Assembly (NCBI GenBank): GCA_016713235.1
Contig: JADJPN010000005.1
Location: 124,001 to 188,000, forward strand
DNA from: Hyphomicrobiales bacterium
GTDB taxonomy: Bacteria > Pseudomonadota > Alphaproteobacteria > Rhizobiales > Xanthobacteraceae
Length of the DNA: 64,000 bases
Reading direction: 5' to 3'
Shown here piece by piece: positions 44,972 through 53,061 of this stretch (position 1 is its first letter; the number at the start of each line of letters is the position of its first letter). The notes beneath the pieces are model-generated. The model worked only from the letters and a program-made list of their open reading frames with translations, was not told where the DNA came from and did not search any database. The position numbers and the translations under genes are program-made.

Positions 44972-47935
44972 ATGTCCGATCAGTCCGACCGTAAAACCGC
45001 GCGTCCCGACAGCCGCTTCATCACCATCCGCGGCGCGCGCGAGCACAACCTCAAGAACGTCGATCTGGAACTGCCGCGCGACAAGCTCGTGGTGTTCACC
45101 GGCCTCTCCGGCTCCGGCAAATCGTCGCTCGCCTTCGACACGATCTATGCCGAGGGCCAGCGGCGTTACGTGGAGTCGCTCTCCGCCTATGCGCGCCAGT
45201 TCCTCGAGATGATGCAGAAGCCGGACGTCGACCAGATCGACGGCCTGTCGCCTGCGATCTCCATCGAGCAGAAGACCACCTCGAAAAACCCGCGCTCGAC
45301 CGTCGGCACCGTCACCGAGATCTACGATTACATGCGCCTCCTGTGGGCGCGCGTCGGCATTCCCTATTCGCCGGTGACCGGGCTTCCCATCGAGAGCCAG
45401 ACCGTTTCGCAGATGGTGGATCGCGTGCTCGCGCTTCCGCAAGGCACCAAGCTCTATCTGCTCGCGCCGGTCGCACGCGGCCGCAAGGGCGAATACAAAA
45501 AAGAGTTCGCCGAATATCTCAAGAAGGGCTTCCAGCGCGTCAAGGTCGACGGCAAGTTCTACGAAATCGCCGAAGTCCCGGCGCTCGACAAGAAACTGAA
45601 GCACGACATCGATGTGGTGGTCGATCGCATCGTCGTGCGCGAAGAGATCAAGCAGCGTCTCGCGGAATCGTTCGAGACCGCACTGAAGCTCGCTGAAGGT
45701 CTTGCCGTCGCCGAACTCGCCGAGCCGGTCGCGCTCACCGCCAAAGACAAGGAAGGCATGAAGCGCGGCACGCAGGACGACCCGAACCGCATTCTGTTTT
45801 CCGAAAAGTTCGCCTGCCCGGTTTCCGGCTTCACCATCGCCGAGATCGAGCCGCGCCTCTTCTCGTTCAACTCGCCGCACGGCGCCTGCCCCGAATGCGA
45901 CGGCCTCGGCGTCGAAAAGCAGATCGACCCCGACCTCGTCGTGCCGGACACGAAAAAGTCGCTGCGCGAAGGCGCGATTGCGCCGTGGTCGCGCTCGTCT
46001 TCGCCCTATTACACGCAGACGCTGGAAGCGCTGGGACGCAATTACAAGTTCTCGCAGCAGGTCGCCTGGAAAGAACTGCCGAAGAAATTTCGCGACATCG
46101 TGCTCTACGGCTCCGGCGAAGACGAAGTGAAGTTCACCTACGACGACGGCACGCGCACCTTCGAAACGCGCAAGCCCTTCGAGGGCGTCGTGAACAATCT
46201 GGAGCGCCGCTACCGCGAAACCGACAGCGACTGGGCGCGCGAGGACATCGAGCGCTTCTTCTCGACCGTGCCGTGCAAGGCCTGCCACGGCAACCGCCTG
46301 AAGCCCGAAGCGCTCGCGGTGAAAGTGCACAAGAAGCACATCAGCGAAGTCACCGAACTCTCCGTGCGCGCGGCGCAGGAGTGGTTCGAAGCGTTGCCGG
46401 GCAAGCTCAACAAGAAGCAGAACGACATCGCGGTCCGCGTGCTGAAGGAAATCCGCGACCGGCTGCGCTTTCTGGTCGATGTCGGCCTCGACTATCTCAC
46501 GCTTGCGCGCGCGTCCGGCACGCTCTCCGGCGGCGAAAGCCAGCGCATCCGCCTCGCCTCGCAGATCGGCTCGGGCCTGACCGGCGTGCTCTATGTGCTC
46601 GACGAGCCCAGCATCGGCCTGCACCAGCGCGACAACGCGCGGCTGCTCGAAACGCTCAAGCGCCTGCGCGACCTCGGCAACACCGTGATCGTGGTCGAAC
46701 ACGACGAAGACGCGATCAAGACCGCCGACTACCTGATCGATGTCGGTCCCGGTGCCGGCGTGCATGGCGGCAAGATCGTCGCGCGCGGCACGTATCAGGA
46801 CATCATCGACGAGCCCGAAAGCCTCACCGGCAAATATCTCTCCGGCGAACTCAACGTCGAGACGCCGCTCCAGCGCCGCAAGGCCGAGCGCCGCTCGCTC
46901 AAAGTCGTCGGCGCGACCGGCAACAACCTGAAGAACGTCTCGGCCGAAATTCCGCTCGGCCTCTTCACCTGCGTCACCGGCGTTTCCGGCGGCGGCAAGT
47001 CCACGCTGCTGATCGACACGCTCTACAAGACGCTCTCGCGCCGGCTCAACAATTCGTCCGAGCATCCAGCGCCGCACAAAGCGATCGAGGGCGTCGAGCA
47101 CCTCGACAAGATCATCGACATCGACCAGTCGCCGATCGGCCGCACGCCGCGCTCGAACCCCGCGACCTATACCGGCGCCTTCACGCCGATCCGCGACTGG
47201 TTCGCGGGCCTGCCGGAAGCCAAAGCGCGCGGCTATGGCCCGGGCCGCTTCTCGTTCAACGTCAAGGGCGGCCGCTGCGAAGCCTGCCAGGGCGACGGCG
47301 TCATCAAGATCGAGATGCACTTCCTGCCGGATGTGTACGTGACTTGCGACGTCTGCAAAGGCAAGCGCTACAACCGCGAAACGCTCGATGTCCAGTTCAA
47401 GAACAAGTCGATCGCGGACGTGCTCGACATGACGGTCGAGGAAGCGCGCGACCTGTTTCAGGCGGTGCCGACCGTGCGCGACAAGCTGGAGACGTTGTCG
47501 CGCGTCGGGCTCGGCTACATACACGTCGGCCAGCAGGCGACCACGCTATCGGGCGGCGAAGCGCAGCGCGTGAAGCTCGCGAAAGAATTGTCGAAGCGTG
47601 CCACGGGCCGCACGCTTTACATTCTCGACGAGCCGACCACGGGCCTGCACTTCCACGACGTCGCGAAGCTGCTCGAAGTGCTGCATGAGCTGGTCGACAG
47701 CGGCAACACGGTCGCGGTGATCGAGCACAATCTCGAGGTCATCAAGACCGCCGACTACATCATCGACCTCGGCCCCGAAGGTGGCGACGGCGGCGGCGAA
47801 ATCGTCGCGACCGGCACACCGGAAGAAATCGTGAAAGAAAAGCGCAGCTACACCGGACAGTTTCTGAAGCCGGTACTGGAGCGCGACAAGGCGCTGCGGG
47901 CGAAGCGGCCGAAAGTACGGGCGGCGGCGGAGTAG
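44972..47935 (+). CDS. uvrA: Excinuclease ABC subunit UvrA
   Basis: This 987-residue damage sensor has two ABC ATPase modules. Module one has GLSGSGKSSLAFDTIYAEGQ and LSGGESQRIRLASQIG with LDEPSIGLH. Module two has GVSGGGKSTLLIDTLYK, LSGGEAQRVKLAKELS and LDEPTTGLHFHDV. Two zinc modules are seen as CPVSGF...CPEC, and as the C-terminal CEACQGDG...CDVCKGKR that is required for DNA binding. The frame is intact, with very GC-rich third positions. It ends directly against the convergent island gene, whose stop codon begins at the next base. Confidence 0.98.
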   Translation: MSDQSDRKTARPDSRFITIRGAREHNLKNVDLELPRDKLVVFTGLSGSGKSSLAFDTIYAEGQRRYVESLSAYARQFLEMMQKPDVDQIDGLSPAISIEQKTTSKNPRSTVGTVTEIYDYMRLLWARVGIPYSPVTGLPIESQTVSQMVDRVLALPQGTKLYLLAPVARGRKGEYKKEFAEYLKKGFQRVKVDGKFYEIAEVPALDKKLKHDIDVVVDRIVVREEIKQRLAESFETALKLAEGLAVAELAEPVALTAKDKEGMKRGTQDDPNRILFSEKFACPVSGFTIAEIEPRLFSFNSPHGACPECDGLGVEKQIDPDLVVPDTKKSLREGAIAPWSRSSSPYYTQTLEALGRNYKFSQQVAWKELPKKFRDIVLYGSGEDEVKFTYDDGTRTFETRKPFEGVVNNLERRYRETDSDWAREDIERFFSTVPCKACHGNRLKPEALAVKVHKKHISEVTELSVRAAQEWFEALPGKLNKKQNDIAVRVLKEIRDRLRFLVDVGLDYLTLARASGTLSGGESQRIRLASQIGSGLTGVLYVLDEPSIGLHQRDNARLLETLKRLRDLGNTVIVVEHDEDAIKTADYLIDVGPGAGVHGGKIVARGTYQDIIDEPESLTGKYLSGELNVETPLQRRKAERRSLKVVGATGNNLKNVSAEIPLGLFTCVTGVSGGGKSTLLIDTLYKTLSRRLNNSSEHPAPHKAIEGVEHLDKIIDIDQSPIGRTPRSNPATYTGAFTPIRDWFAGLPEAKARGYGPGRFSFNVKGGRCEACQGDGVIKIEMHFLPDVYVTCDVCKGKRYNRETLDVQFKNKSIADVLDMTVEEARDLFQAVPTVRDKLETLSRVGLGYIHVGQQATTLSGGEAQRVKLAKELSKRATGRTLYILDEPTTGLHFHDVAKLLEVLHELVDSGNTVAVIEHNLEVIKTADYIIDLGPEGGDGGGEIVATGTPEEIVKEKRSYTGQFLKPVLERDKALRAKRPKVRAAAE

Positions 47936-48711
47936 TTAGCCTCTCGTACCTAGTATTCTTTTTTCGACATCGCGCGAACCCAACGGCGAAATTCGAGCTC
48001 GGCCATTAGTGCCGTCATATTCAATTAAGCGAGATTTATGCAGCTTCTCGAGAAATCTTTTTCTAAATGTCGTGCTATTGCTGTACTCAACCCAAGACAA
48101 AAGATCTCGCTCCAACACCCACGCAGGCTTTTGATAGAGTAGAACTAGCACCTGATCTTCGGTCGGCATTTTTGGATCAAGCACTCTCTTGATGTCCCCA
48201 AATCCCAAATCAGCGGCAACTTTCTTTCAATTAAAGCGTCGACTGCATCTTGGGCTTCTTGAATAGAGACGCCGTGAAAAATTCGAACAAGCTCGGCTAA
48301 CACCCAACTCGCGGAAGTATAAACCGCGGTGGCATCCAGGAAATTTGGATTCACGTCGCCGCCTACGTGACCGACACCTCTGTTATTTCTAATTTCGTAA
48401 AGCGCGGTCAAAGTCCGTGGTATCAAAATTCGCAAACTTCGATCACCGACTCGAGATGAATTCGATGGTTCTTTCTCGAGCTGCTGGCACGCAGTTAGCA
48501 TATTTGCAGGCTTGGAAGGTTGAGTCTTGTATTGGCCGCTTACGGCGCCTTCCACGATTGTGTAAACGACCTCACAAAACTTCCCCCCATTCAACTCTGA
48601 TGGCTCCCACCGACGCTCTGCATAGTTCGCGGCAATTTCCTGAAAACACTCCAGCAAGGGAGTACGCAGTCCGGCTGGTATGGCAGAAAGAAGCTTCGAG
48701 ACGTCGATCAT
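47936..48711 (-). CDS. Unrecognised protein with HEPN-like R-N-x5-H motif and C-terminal winged-helix-like domain (one frameshift)
   Basis: The first frame (188 codons from ATG 48711) has conserved-looking blocks RRWEPSELNGGKFCEVVYTI and LTALYEIRNNRGVGHVGGDV. R108-N109 and H115 match the R-polar-x4-6-H pattern of HEPN ribonucleases. Near base 48223 one G is missing from AAGGTT; restoring it joins LIERK to VAADLGFGDIKRVLDPKM, and the protein runs to TAA 47938-47936, about 257 residues. The last 75 residues (LVLLYQKPAWVLERDLLSWV, FLEKLHKSRLIEYDGTNGRA) look like a winged helix. It is the last gene of a three-gene operon and is translationally coupled to the gene before it once that gene is repaired. 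The role is unknown; a nuclease or toxin-like effector is only inferred. Confidence 0.62.
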
Positions 48712-49261
48712 TTTGCGGCACTAATTTCTTTGATTAGCGCAGCACCCTTGAAGGCCCGGAGCTGTGAGTTTCCCCCTTGTCTTTGGTGCCGCTGAATTTG
48801 TTTCCTTTGGCCTTCATATACTTTGCATGGTTGGTGTAGTCGTAGCATCCGAGTGCTTCGCAAGTATCGCGCCCAGCCTTGTCGGTGAAAGACGGATCGC
48901 CGGAAAGAAGAAAGCTGGAAACGCCTGAAAGAACGTAGGAGTTTACGGTCTTTTCTGCCGTGTTCTTTCCCGGAATCTCAGCAGCGATAATCGCTACTTC
49001 CGCGCCTGAGATATCGAACACTTGCTGCAGTTCATCATCTGACAGCTTGTTCTGCTTTGCCCATGACCGCGCACGAGCACTCATAGCACTAGCCGTTCCA
49101 CCCACGTTGTCATCTTCACCACCGTCTAAAACAACGGGTTGGGCTCCCTCTCCCAATATCATCAATGCAGCAGCGACTGCCCGTTTCCGTTCCTCAGAAG
49201 ACAGCGGCGTAAGAAGAGAAACTACTTTGCCAACAACGTCTGATGTTTTGTCAAAACCCAT
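48708..49261 (-). CDS. Unrecognised island protein, middle gene (frameshifted 3' end)
   Basis: I do not recognise a named family. As read, 175 codons from the ATG at 49261 (AGGAG at seven bases) end at 48734. The C-terminal block RDTCEALGCYDYTNHAKYMK then GNKFSGTKDKG looks like a well-conserved motif. The tail beyond it (ETHSSGPSRVLR) looks out of frame. With one loss of two bases at the GGGGGAAA run and one extra C at CTTCAAG, it becomes WKLTAPGLKGAALIKEISAA. The new stop TGA at 48710-48708 overlaps the next ATG (ATGA). That coupling supports the repaired version. The N-terminus has the helical pattern SLLTPLSSEERKRAVAAALM, also seen in the neighbouring gene. Confidence 0.6.
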
Positions 49262-49270
49262 TGCTAACTC

Positions 49271-49762
49271 CTATGCGGCGCCTAGCTTCGCAGAAACGTC
49301 TTTGATGTGATCTTCGGAGAGGCTGAAGACATCCTTCGACTTTTCGAACAACGTGCCCGCATCCAACAGACGATTGATCTGCGTTGCCATCTGGTTTGAG
49401 TATTCCGCCTTCCAGCTCCGTGCCTCCTTCGCTGACGCGATCAGCTCGTCGCGACTGAAGCTGTCCTTGGCCTGATAGAGCGTCAAATAAGTTGCGGCCG
49501 ACGCCAGTAACGTGCGGCACGAATTAGCGCCGAGTTTCTGCGCTACGCCACTAACAGTTCCGGGTCGTTTCGAGCCGCTCGCTACGTCTGCGCGCTGAAC
49601 TTGCTCATTGACTTGGGGTTGAATTGCAACCCGACCGATCTGGCTATCGACCCAAGAAAGAACAGCAAGCTGCCCCTCCTTATCCAGCGGCTTGAGCGCC
49701 GTCATAATCTGACGCATCGCGTCCAGTTGCAGTTCGTATGCATCGGTTTTTTGATCGGGCAT
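49271..49762 (-). CDS. Unrecognised island protein, first gene, winged-helix-like C-terminal half
   Basis: This 163-residue protein starts at the ATG at 49762. Residues 15-35 (AMRQIMTALKPLDKEGQLAV) resemble the N-terminus of the next protein, which suggests a shared interaction or origin. The C-terminal half (CRTLLASAATYLTLYQAKDS, FSRDELIASAKEARSWKAEY, INRLLDAGTLFEKSKDVFSL) has the helix-helix-helix-hairpin pattern of a winged-helix DNA- or protein-binding domain. It is followed after nine bases by the next gene. There is no signal peptide or membrane segment. The role is unknown. Base composition here is lower in GC than in uvrA. Confidence 0.6.
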   Translation of the reverse strand: MPDQKTDAYELQLDAMRQIMTALKPLDKEGQLAVLSWVDSQIGRVAIQPQVNEQVQRADVASGSKRPGTVSGVAQKLGANSCRTLLASAATYLTLYQAKDSFSRDELIASAKEARSWKAEYSNQMATQINRLLDAGTLFEKSKDVFSLSEDHIKDVSAKLGAA

Positions 49763-49953
49763 GGGGTAATCATCGCGTAGCGGGGATATTCGAATTTCGT
49801 TGCCGTTAATTTGCGTTTTGTTCCAACCACTTCCCCGACTCCTCCAAAAAACTCATCCCCGCCCCTCATTTTTGATTTGCGCGAATGGGGCAAGCCCCAC
49901 GCGCGCCGCGCACTTATGTTGATGGCGTCTCCGCCCACGGTTTTTACCGGACC

Positions 49954-49980
49954 AAGTCGGGTAAACCCGACTTTTCTTTT
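49954..49980 (+). terminator. Terminator-like hairpin with T tract
   Basis: AAGTCGGG and CCCGACTT pair perfectly around a TAAA loop and are followed by TTTTCTTTT, the form of an intrinsic terminator for rightward transcription. No rightward gene is seen just upstream, because the nearest genes run leftward. It may therefore end an unannotated rightward RNA, or be part of a mobile repeat. Confidence 0.55.
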
Positions 49981-50440
49981 GGGGCGCGTGAGCTCGCGTG
50001 GCTTTTGTCGCGGGCCGGGAGCGGTGGCTGCGTGCAAGGCGTAACGCACTTTGCGCGCAGCGGCTGAAGTCGCCTGGTTCCGGCGAGCCTGCCGCTCGTC
50101 ACAAGGGCCTTGCTTGGCTGCTTCGTTGGGAACGTGTGCCAACGCAAGTACGGCGAAGCAGAGAAGGCCCGCCAGCGGAGGATAGTTTGGTCAGTCCTCC
50201 GGGGATCATGCGAAGCAGGCCGTAACCTACCGTGCGCGGGACGCTGGAGTCTTTCAGCCTTCGCGGTGACGACAATTCATCTGCACTTTCTACCTTTTTG
50301 TGCAGATGGCCGTGGAGGACGGAAATCCTCCGGCGTCCCCGCCGCCCTCTTGGGTGGCGCTTCATAAACTCCGGCTTCAACTGAAGCGCGGAAAGGAGAA
50401 GCCGTGTGCAAACCTCCCCCTCGTCATCACCGGACCGCGT

Positions 50441-50478
50441 GTTCGCGCTGGCGAGCACCGCGAGCGGCCAGCGCGAAC
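50441..50478. repeat. Perfect 12-bp inverted repeat
   Basis: GTTCGCGCTGGC (50441-50452) and GCCAGCGCGAAC (50467-50478) are exact reverse complements separated by 14 bases. The stem would be very stable in RNA or single-stranded DNA. No T tract follows, so termination is not indicated. It lies in the hairpin-rich gap next to the island. Confidence 0.7.
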
Positions 50479-50502
50479 CTTCACAATAAGCCCCACCGGA
50501 GC

Positions 50503-50525
50503 GTGATCCGGTGATCCGGTGATCC
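50503..50525. repeat. Short tandem repeat, GTGATCCG x 2.9
   Basis: Two full copies and one seven-base copy of GTGATCCG follow each other without gaps. It is a simple direct repeat in non-coding DNA and may vary in copy number by slippage. No function is apparent. Confidence 0.75.
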
Positions 50526-50561
50526 ATGCGGACAATCAGCGTTTGCAGACCTTCATCATGG

Positions 50562-50645
50562 ATTGCCGGCCCCATGTCGGATTCATCCGACATGGGCACT
50601 ATAGATGCTCAAGTCGGCTACAACCGACTTGAGATACCCGGCAAT
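50562..50645. repeat. Nested palindromic element (three-way cruciform)
   Basis: An outer 8-bp stem, ATTGCCGG (50562-50569) with CCGGCAAT (50638-50645), encloses two perfect hairpins. These are CCCATGTCGGA/TCCGACATGGG with a 4-base loop (50571-50596) and CTCAAGTCGG/CCGACTTGAG with a 6-base loop (50608-50633). The whole would fold as a three-way junction. It resembles a REP/BIME-like mosaic repeat. It sits 30 bp from the stop of the SDR gene, so it could also end that transcript. Confidence 0.7.
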
Positions 50646-50675
50646 GACGAAGAAAGAGATACGCTCGATTCAACA

Positions 50676-51380
50676 TCAAACCGCCTTCGTAATCCCGCCG
50701 TCGATCTGGATGTTCTGCCCGGTGATATAGGCCGAGCGCTCGCTCGCAAGGAACGAGATCAGTTCGGCGACTTCCTCGGTCCTGCCATAGCGGCCCATCG
50801 GAATGCGCGACTTCCACTCCGGCTTCTCGGCGAGACTATCGATGAAGCCCGGCAGCACGTTATTCATGCGAATATTCCGCGCGGCGAATTGATCCGCGAA
50901 GAGTTTCGTGTAGCCGATCAACCCCGCGCGAAATATGCTCGAGGTCGGAAACGCGGGATCGGGCTCGCGTGCCGCGAAACTCGAAATGTTCACGATCGAC
51001 CCGGACTTCTGCTTCTCCATGAGCGGCACCACCAGCCGCGCCGCGCGCACCACGCAGAGGAAGTAAACATCCATCGCCTTGTGCCAGTCGTCGTTCGACA
51101 GATCGAGGATGCCGCCGCGCGGCCCGTGCGCCGCCGAGTTCACCAGTACATCGACCCGGCCCCAGCGCTCGAATGCGCCATCGACCAGCCGCTTCAGATC
51201 GTCGTCGGATTGATTGGAGCCGGTGACGCCGAAACCGCCAAGCGATTTCGCCAGCGCCTCGCCCTTGCCGGACGACGACAGGATCGCCACATGAAATCCG
51301 TCGGCAGCGAGCCGCTGCGCCGCGCCTGCGCCCATGCCGCTGCCGCCCGCGGTGATGACCGCTACCTTACCCTTCGACAC
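50676..51380 (-). CDS. Short-chain dehydrogenase/reductase with altered active site
   Basis: This 234-residue Rossmann protein has VAVITAGGSGMGAGAAQRLA (TGxxxGxG-like cofactor site), VDVLVNSAAHGPRGG and IVNISSFAAREPD, with the usual C-terminal block ISFLASERSAYITGQNIQID followed by GG. The catalytic YxxxK motif is missing: the corresponding stretch is FPTSSIFRAGLIGYTK, so the Tyr position is Ser and the Lys position is Arg. It may therefore bind NAD(P) without ordinary dehydrogenase activity, or use other residues. The substrate is unknown. The gene is complete and is divergent from two small GNAT genes. Confidence 0.85.
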   Translation of the reverse strand: MSKGKVAVITAGGSGMGAGAAQRLAADGFHVAILSSSGKGEALAKSLGGFGVTGSNQSDDDLKRLVDGAFERWGRVDVLVNSAAHGPRGGILDLSNDDWHKAMDVYFLCVVRAARLVVPLMEKQKSGSIVNISSFAAREPDPAFPTSSIFRAGLIGYTKLFADQFAARNIRMNNVLPGFIDSLAEKPEWKSRIPMGRYGRTEEVAELISFLASERSAYITGQNIQIDGGITKAV

Positions 51381-51450
51381 TGTACGCCCCCGTCATTGCT
51401 TCTCGTGCTTTATCGCGTCAGAGTCGTGCAGACGCAAACCGACAGAGGAC

Positions 51451-51726
51451 ATGATGGAAGTTCAAGACAATCCCGAAAAGCACCAGTTCGAACTCATCGT
51501 CGACGGCCACACGGCGCTCGCAGCCTATCGGCTGAAGCCCGGTGTCATCACCTTCATCCACACCGAAGTGCCGAAAGAGCTTGGCGGGCGCGGCATTGGT
51601 GGGCAGCTCGCGAAGGGAGCGCTGGATCAGGTGCGGGAACGCGGACTGAAGGTCGTGCCGATTTGCCCGTTCATCAAGGCGTATATCGAGAAGCATCCGG
51701 AATATCAGGATCTGCTGGCGGGCTGA
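51451..51726 (+). CDS. Small GNAT-type N-acetyltransferase (COG2388-like), copy 1
   Basis: This protein of about 91 residues has the minimal acetyltransferase fold. The acetyl-CoA loop is in TEVPKELGGRGIGGQLAKGA, and the end LKVVPICPFIKAYIEKHPEY carries the cysteine and tyrosine typical of this family. The start is the ATG at 51451 or 51454, a few bases after GAGG. Relatives act on unknown small molecules or proteins. A paralogue follows 70 bp downstream. The gene is complete. Confidence 0.83.
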   Translation: MMEVQDNPEKHQFELIVDGHTALAAYRLKPGVITFIHTEVPKELGGRGIGGQLAKGALDQVRERGLKVVPICPFIKAYIEKHPEYQDLLAG

Positions 51727-51796
51727 TGTGTATCGTTGGGGCATGGCAGACTTTCGCTGCCGCCCTTGCTTCCACCTATTGATCCACATTCGCTGC

Positions 51797-52072
51797 ATGA
51801 ACAGAATCCGCGATAATGCTTCCGCCGGCCGCTATGAGTATGATGTCGAAGGCGGCGTGGCGTTTGCGACCTACCGCATGGCGCCCGGCGTCGTAACCGT
51901 GAACTATACGGAGGTCCCGGCGGCACTACGCGGGAGCGGAATCGGCGCGAAACTGTCGGCCGCCGTGCTCGATCACATCCGCGCGGAAAAGCTGAAAGTC
52001 GTGCCTCGCTGCGGCTACTTCGCCGGCTTCATCCGCGAACACCCCGAATATCACGATCTGCTGGCGCAATGA
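51797..52072 (+). CDS. Small GNAT-type N-acetyltransferase (COG2388-like), copy 2
   Basis: This 91-residue paralogue of the preceding gene has TEVPAALRGSGIGAKLSAAV as the acetyl-CoA loop and LKVVPRCGYFAGFIREHPEY at the end. The ATG at 51797 (MNRIRDNASAGRYEYD) aligns with copy 1; longer in-frame extensions are not conserved. Its TGA overlaps the ATG of the luciferase-like gene (ATGA), so the two are translationally coupled. The gene is complete. Confidence 0.83.
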   Translation: MNRIRDNASAGRYEYDVEGGVAFATYRMAPGVVTVNYTEVPAALRGSGIGAKLSAAVLDHIRAEKLKVVPRCGYFAGFIREHPEYHDLLAQ

Positions 52073-53047
52073 TTCCATTCTCGGTTCTCGATCTCGCGCC
52101 GGTCATCGAAGGCGGCACCGCCGCTGACGCGTTCCACAATTCGCGTGACCTCGCGCGGCATGCGGAAGCACTCGGTTACAAGCGCTACTGGCTAGCCGAG
52201 CATCACAACATGCCGGGGATCGCGAGTGCCGCGACTTCGGTCGTGATCGGTCACATCGCCGCCGGCACGAAGACGATCCGCGTCGGTGCAGGCGGCGTGA
52301 TGCTGCCGAACCACTCGCCGCTCGTGATTGCCGAACAGTTCGGCACGCTCGCATCGCTTTATCCGGATCGCATCGATCTGGGTCTTGGCCGCGCGCCCGG
52401 CACCGACCAGCGCACCATGCATGCGCTTCGCCGCAACCGCTCGAACGAAGATACATTCCCCGACGACGTGGTCGAACTCGCGCATTATTTCATGGAGCCG
52501 CAACCGGGACAGGCAGTTCACGCCTATCCGGGCACCGGCCTGAACGTGCCGCTCTGGATACTCGGGTCCAGCGCTTACGGGGCGCAACTCGCGGCGATGC
52601 TTGGGCTACCTTATGCCTTCGCTTCGCATTTCGCACCCGACTATCTGATGACGGCGATCGAGCTGTACCGGAAGAATTTCAGGCCTTCCCAGTTTCTGGA
52701 AAAGCCGTACTTCATGCCGTGCATCGGCCTCTTCGCCGCGGAGACCGACGAAGCGGCGCAGATGCTGTTCACCTCGCAGCAAGCAATTCGTGAACCTGCG
52801 GCGCGGCCGCGGTTTGTTGCAGCCGCCTGCGAGCCTCGACTACTACTGGTCCGCGGCCGAGAAAGCCGGCGTCGATCGCGATGCAGTACGCGGTTGTCGG
52901 ATCAGCGGATACGGTGCGCGAAAAGCTGAAGCGCTTTATCGAAATGACCAGCGCCGACGAATTGATGCTTGCCGCGCAGATTTACGATCACGACGCGCGC
53001 AAGCGCTCTTTGAGATCGCTGCGCAATTACGCGGCGATCTCGCTTGA
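52069..53047 (+). CDS. Luciferase-like (LLM) flavin-dependent monooxygenase (frameshifted)
   Basis: The N-terminal two thirds read without a break: FSVLDLAPVIEGGTAADAFH, YWLAEHHNMPGIASAATSVV (the EHHN signature) and IDLGLGRAPGTDQRTMHALR. After FTSQQ near base 52785 homology moves between frames: NLRRGRGLLQPP, YWSAAEKAGVD, then QYAVVGSADTVREKLKRFIE and finally EIAAQLRGDLA, which ends at TGA 53047. At least three indels lie in the last 260 bp. Repaired, the protein would have about 325 residues. Family members use FMNH2 from a partner reductase; the substrate is unknown. It overlaps the second GNAT gene by ATGA. Confidence 0.84.
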
Positions 53048-53061
53048 GGTTCAAAGCCCCT

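Larger units (their letters stand above)
49763..50675. other. Structured non-coding region, about 910 bp
   Basis: No supported protein gene lies between the island operon and the SDR gene. The DNA is unusually rich in inverted repeats: a terminator-like hairpin (49954-49980), CGGAGGA/TCCTCCG (50176-50201), TCTGCAC/GTGCAGA (50280-50306), GGAGGA/TCCTCC (50314-50331), a 12-bp stem (50441-50478), a short tandem repeat (50503-50525) and a nested cruciform (50562-50645). It could hold one or more structured RNAs or dispersed repeats marking the edge of the island. Open frames here of 60-166 codons show no homology and overlap each other in several frames. Confidence 0.55.

Noticed and set aside
44837..47524. 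895-codon open frame on the strand opposite uvrA
   Set aside because: It mirrors uvrA codon by codon and arises from very GC-rich third positions; the translation is a repetitive Arg/Asp/Val-rich string with no domain, and uvrA is certain.
50503..50525. Possible start of a CRISPR or larger tandem array
   Set aside because: The unit is 8 bp with no spacers and fewer than three full copies; no CRISPR array or cas gene is present.
49702..50599. Several overlapping 60-166 codon frames in the hairpin-rich gap
   Set aside because: They overlap in many frames on both strands, change with the hairpins and show no protein features.
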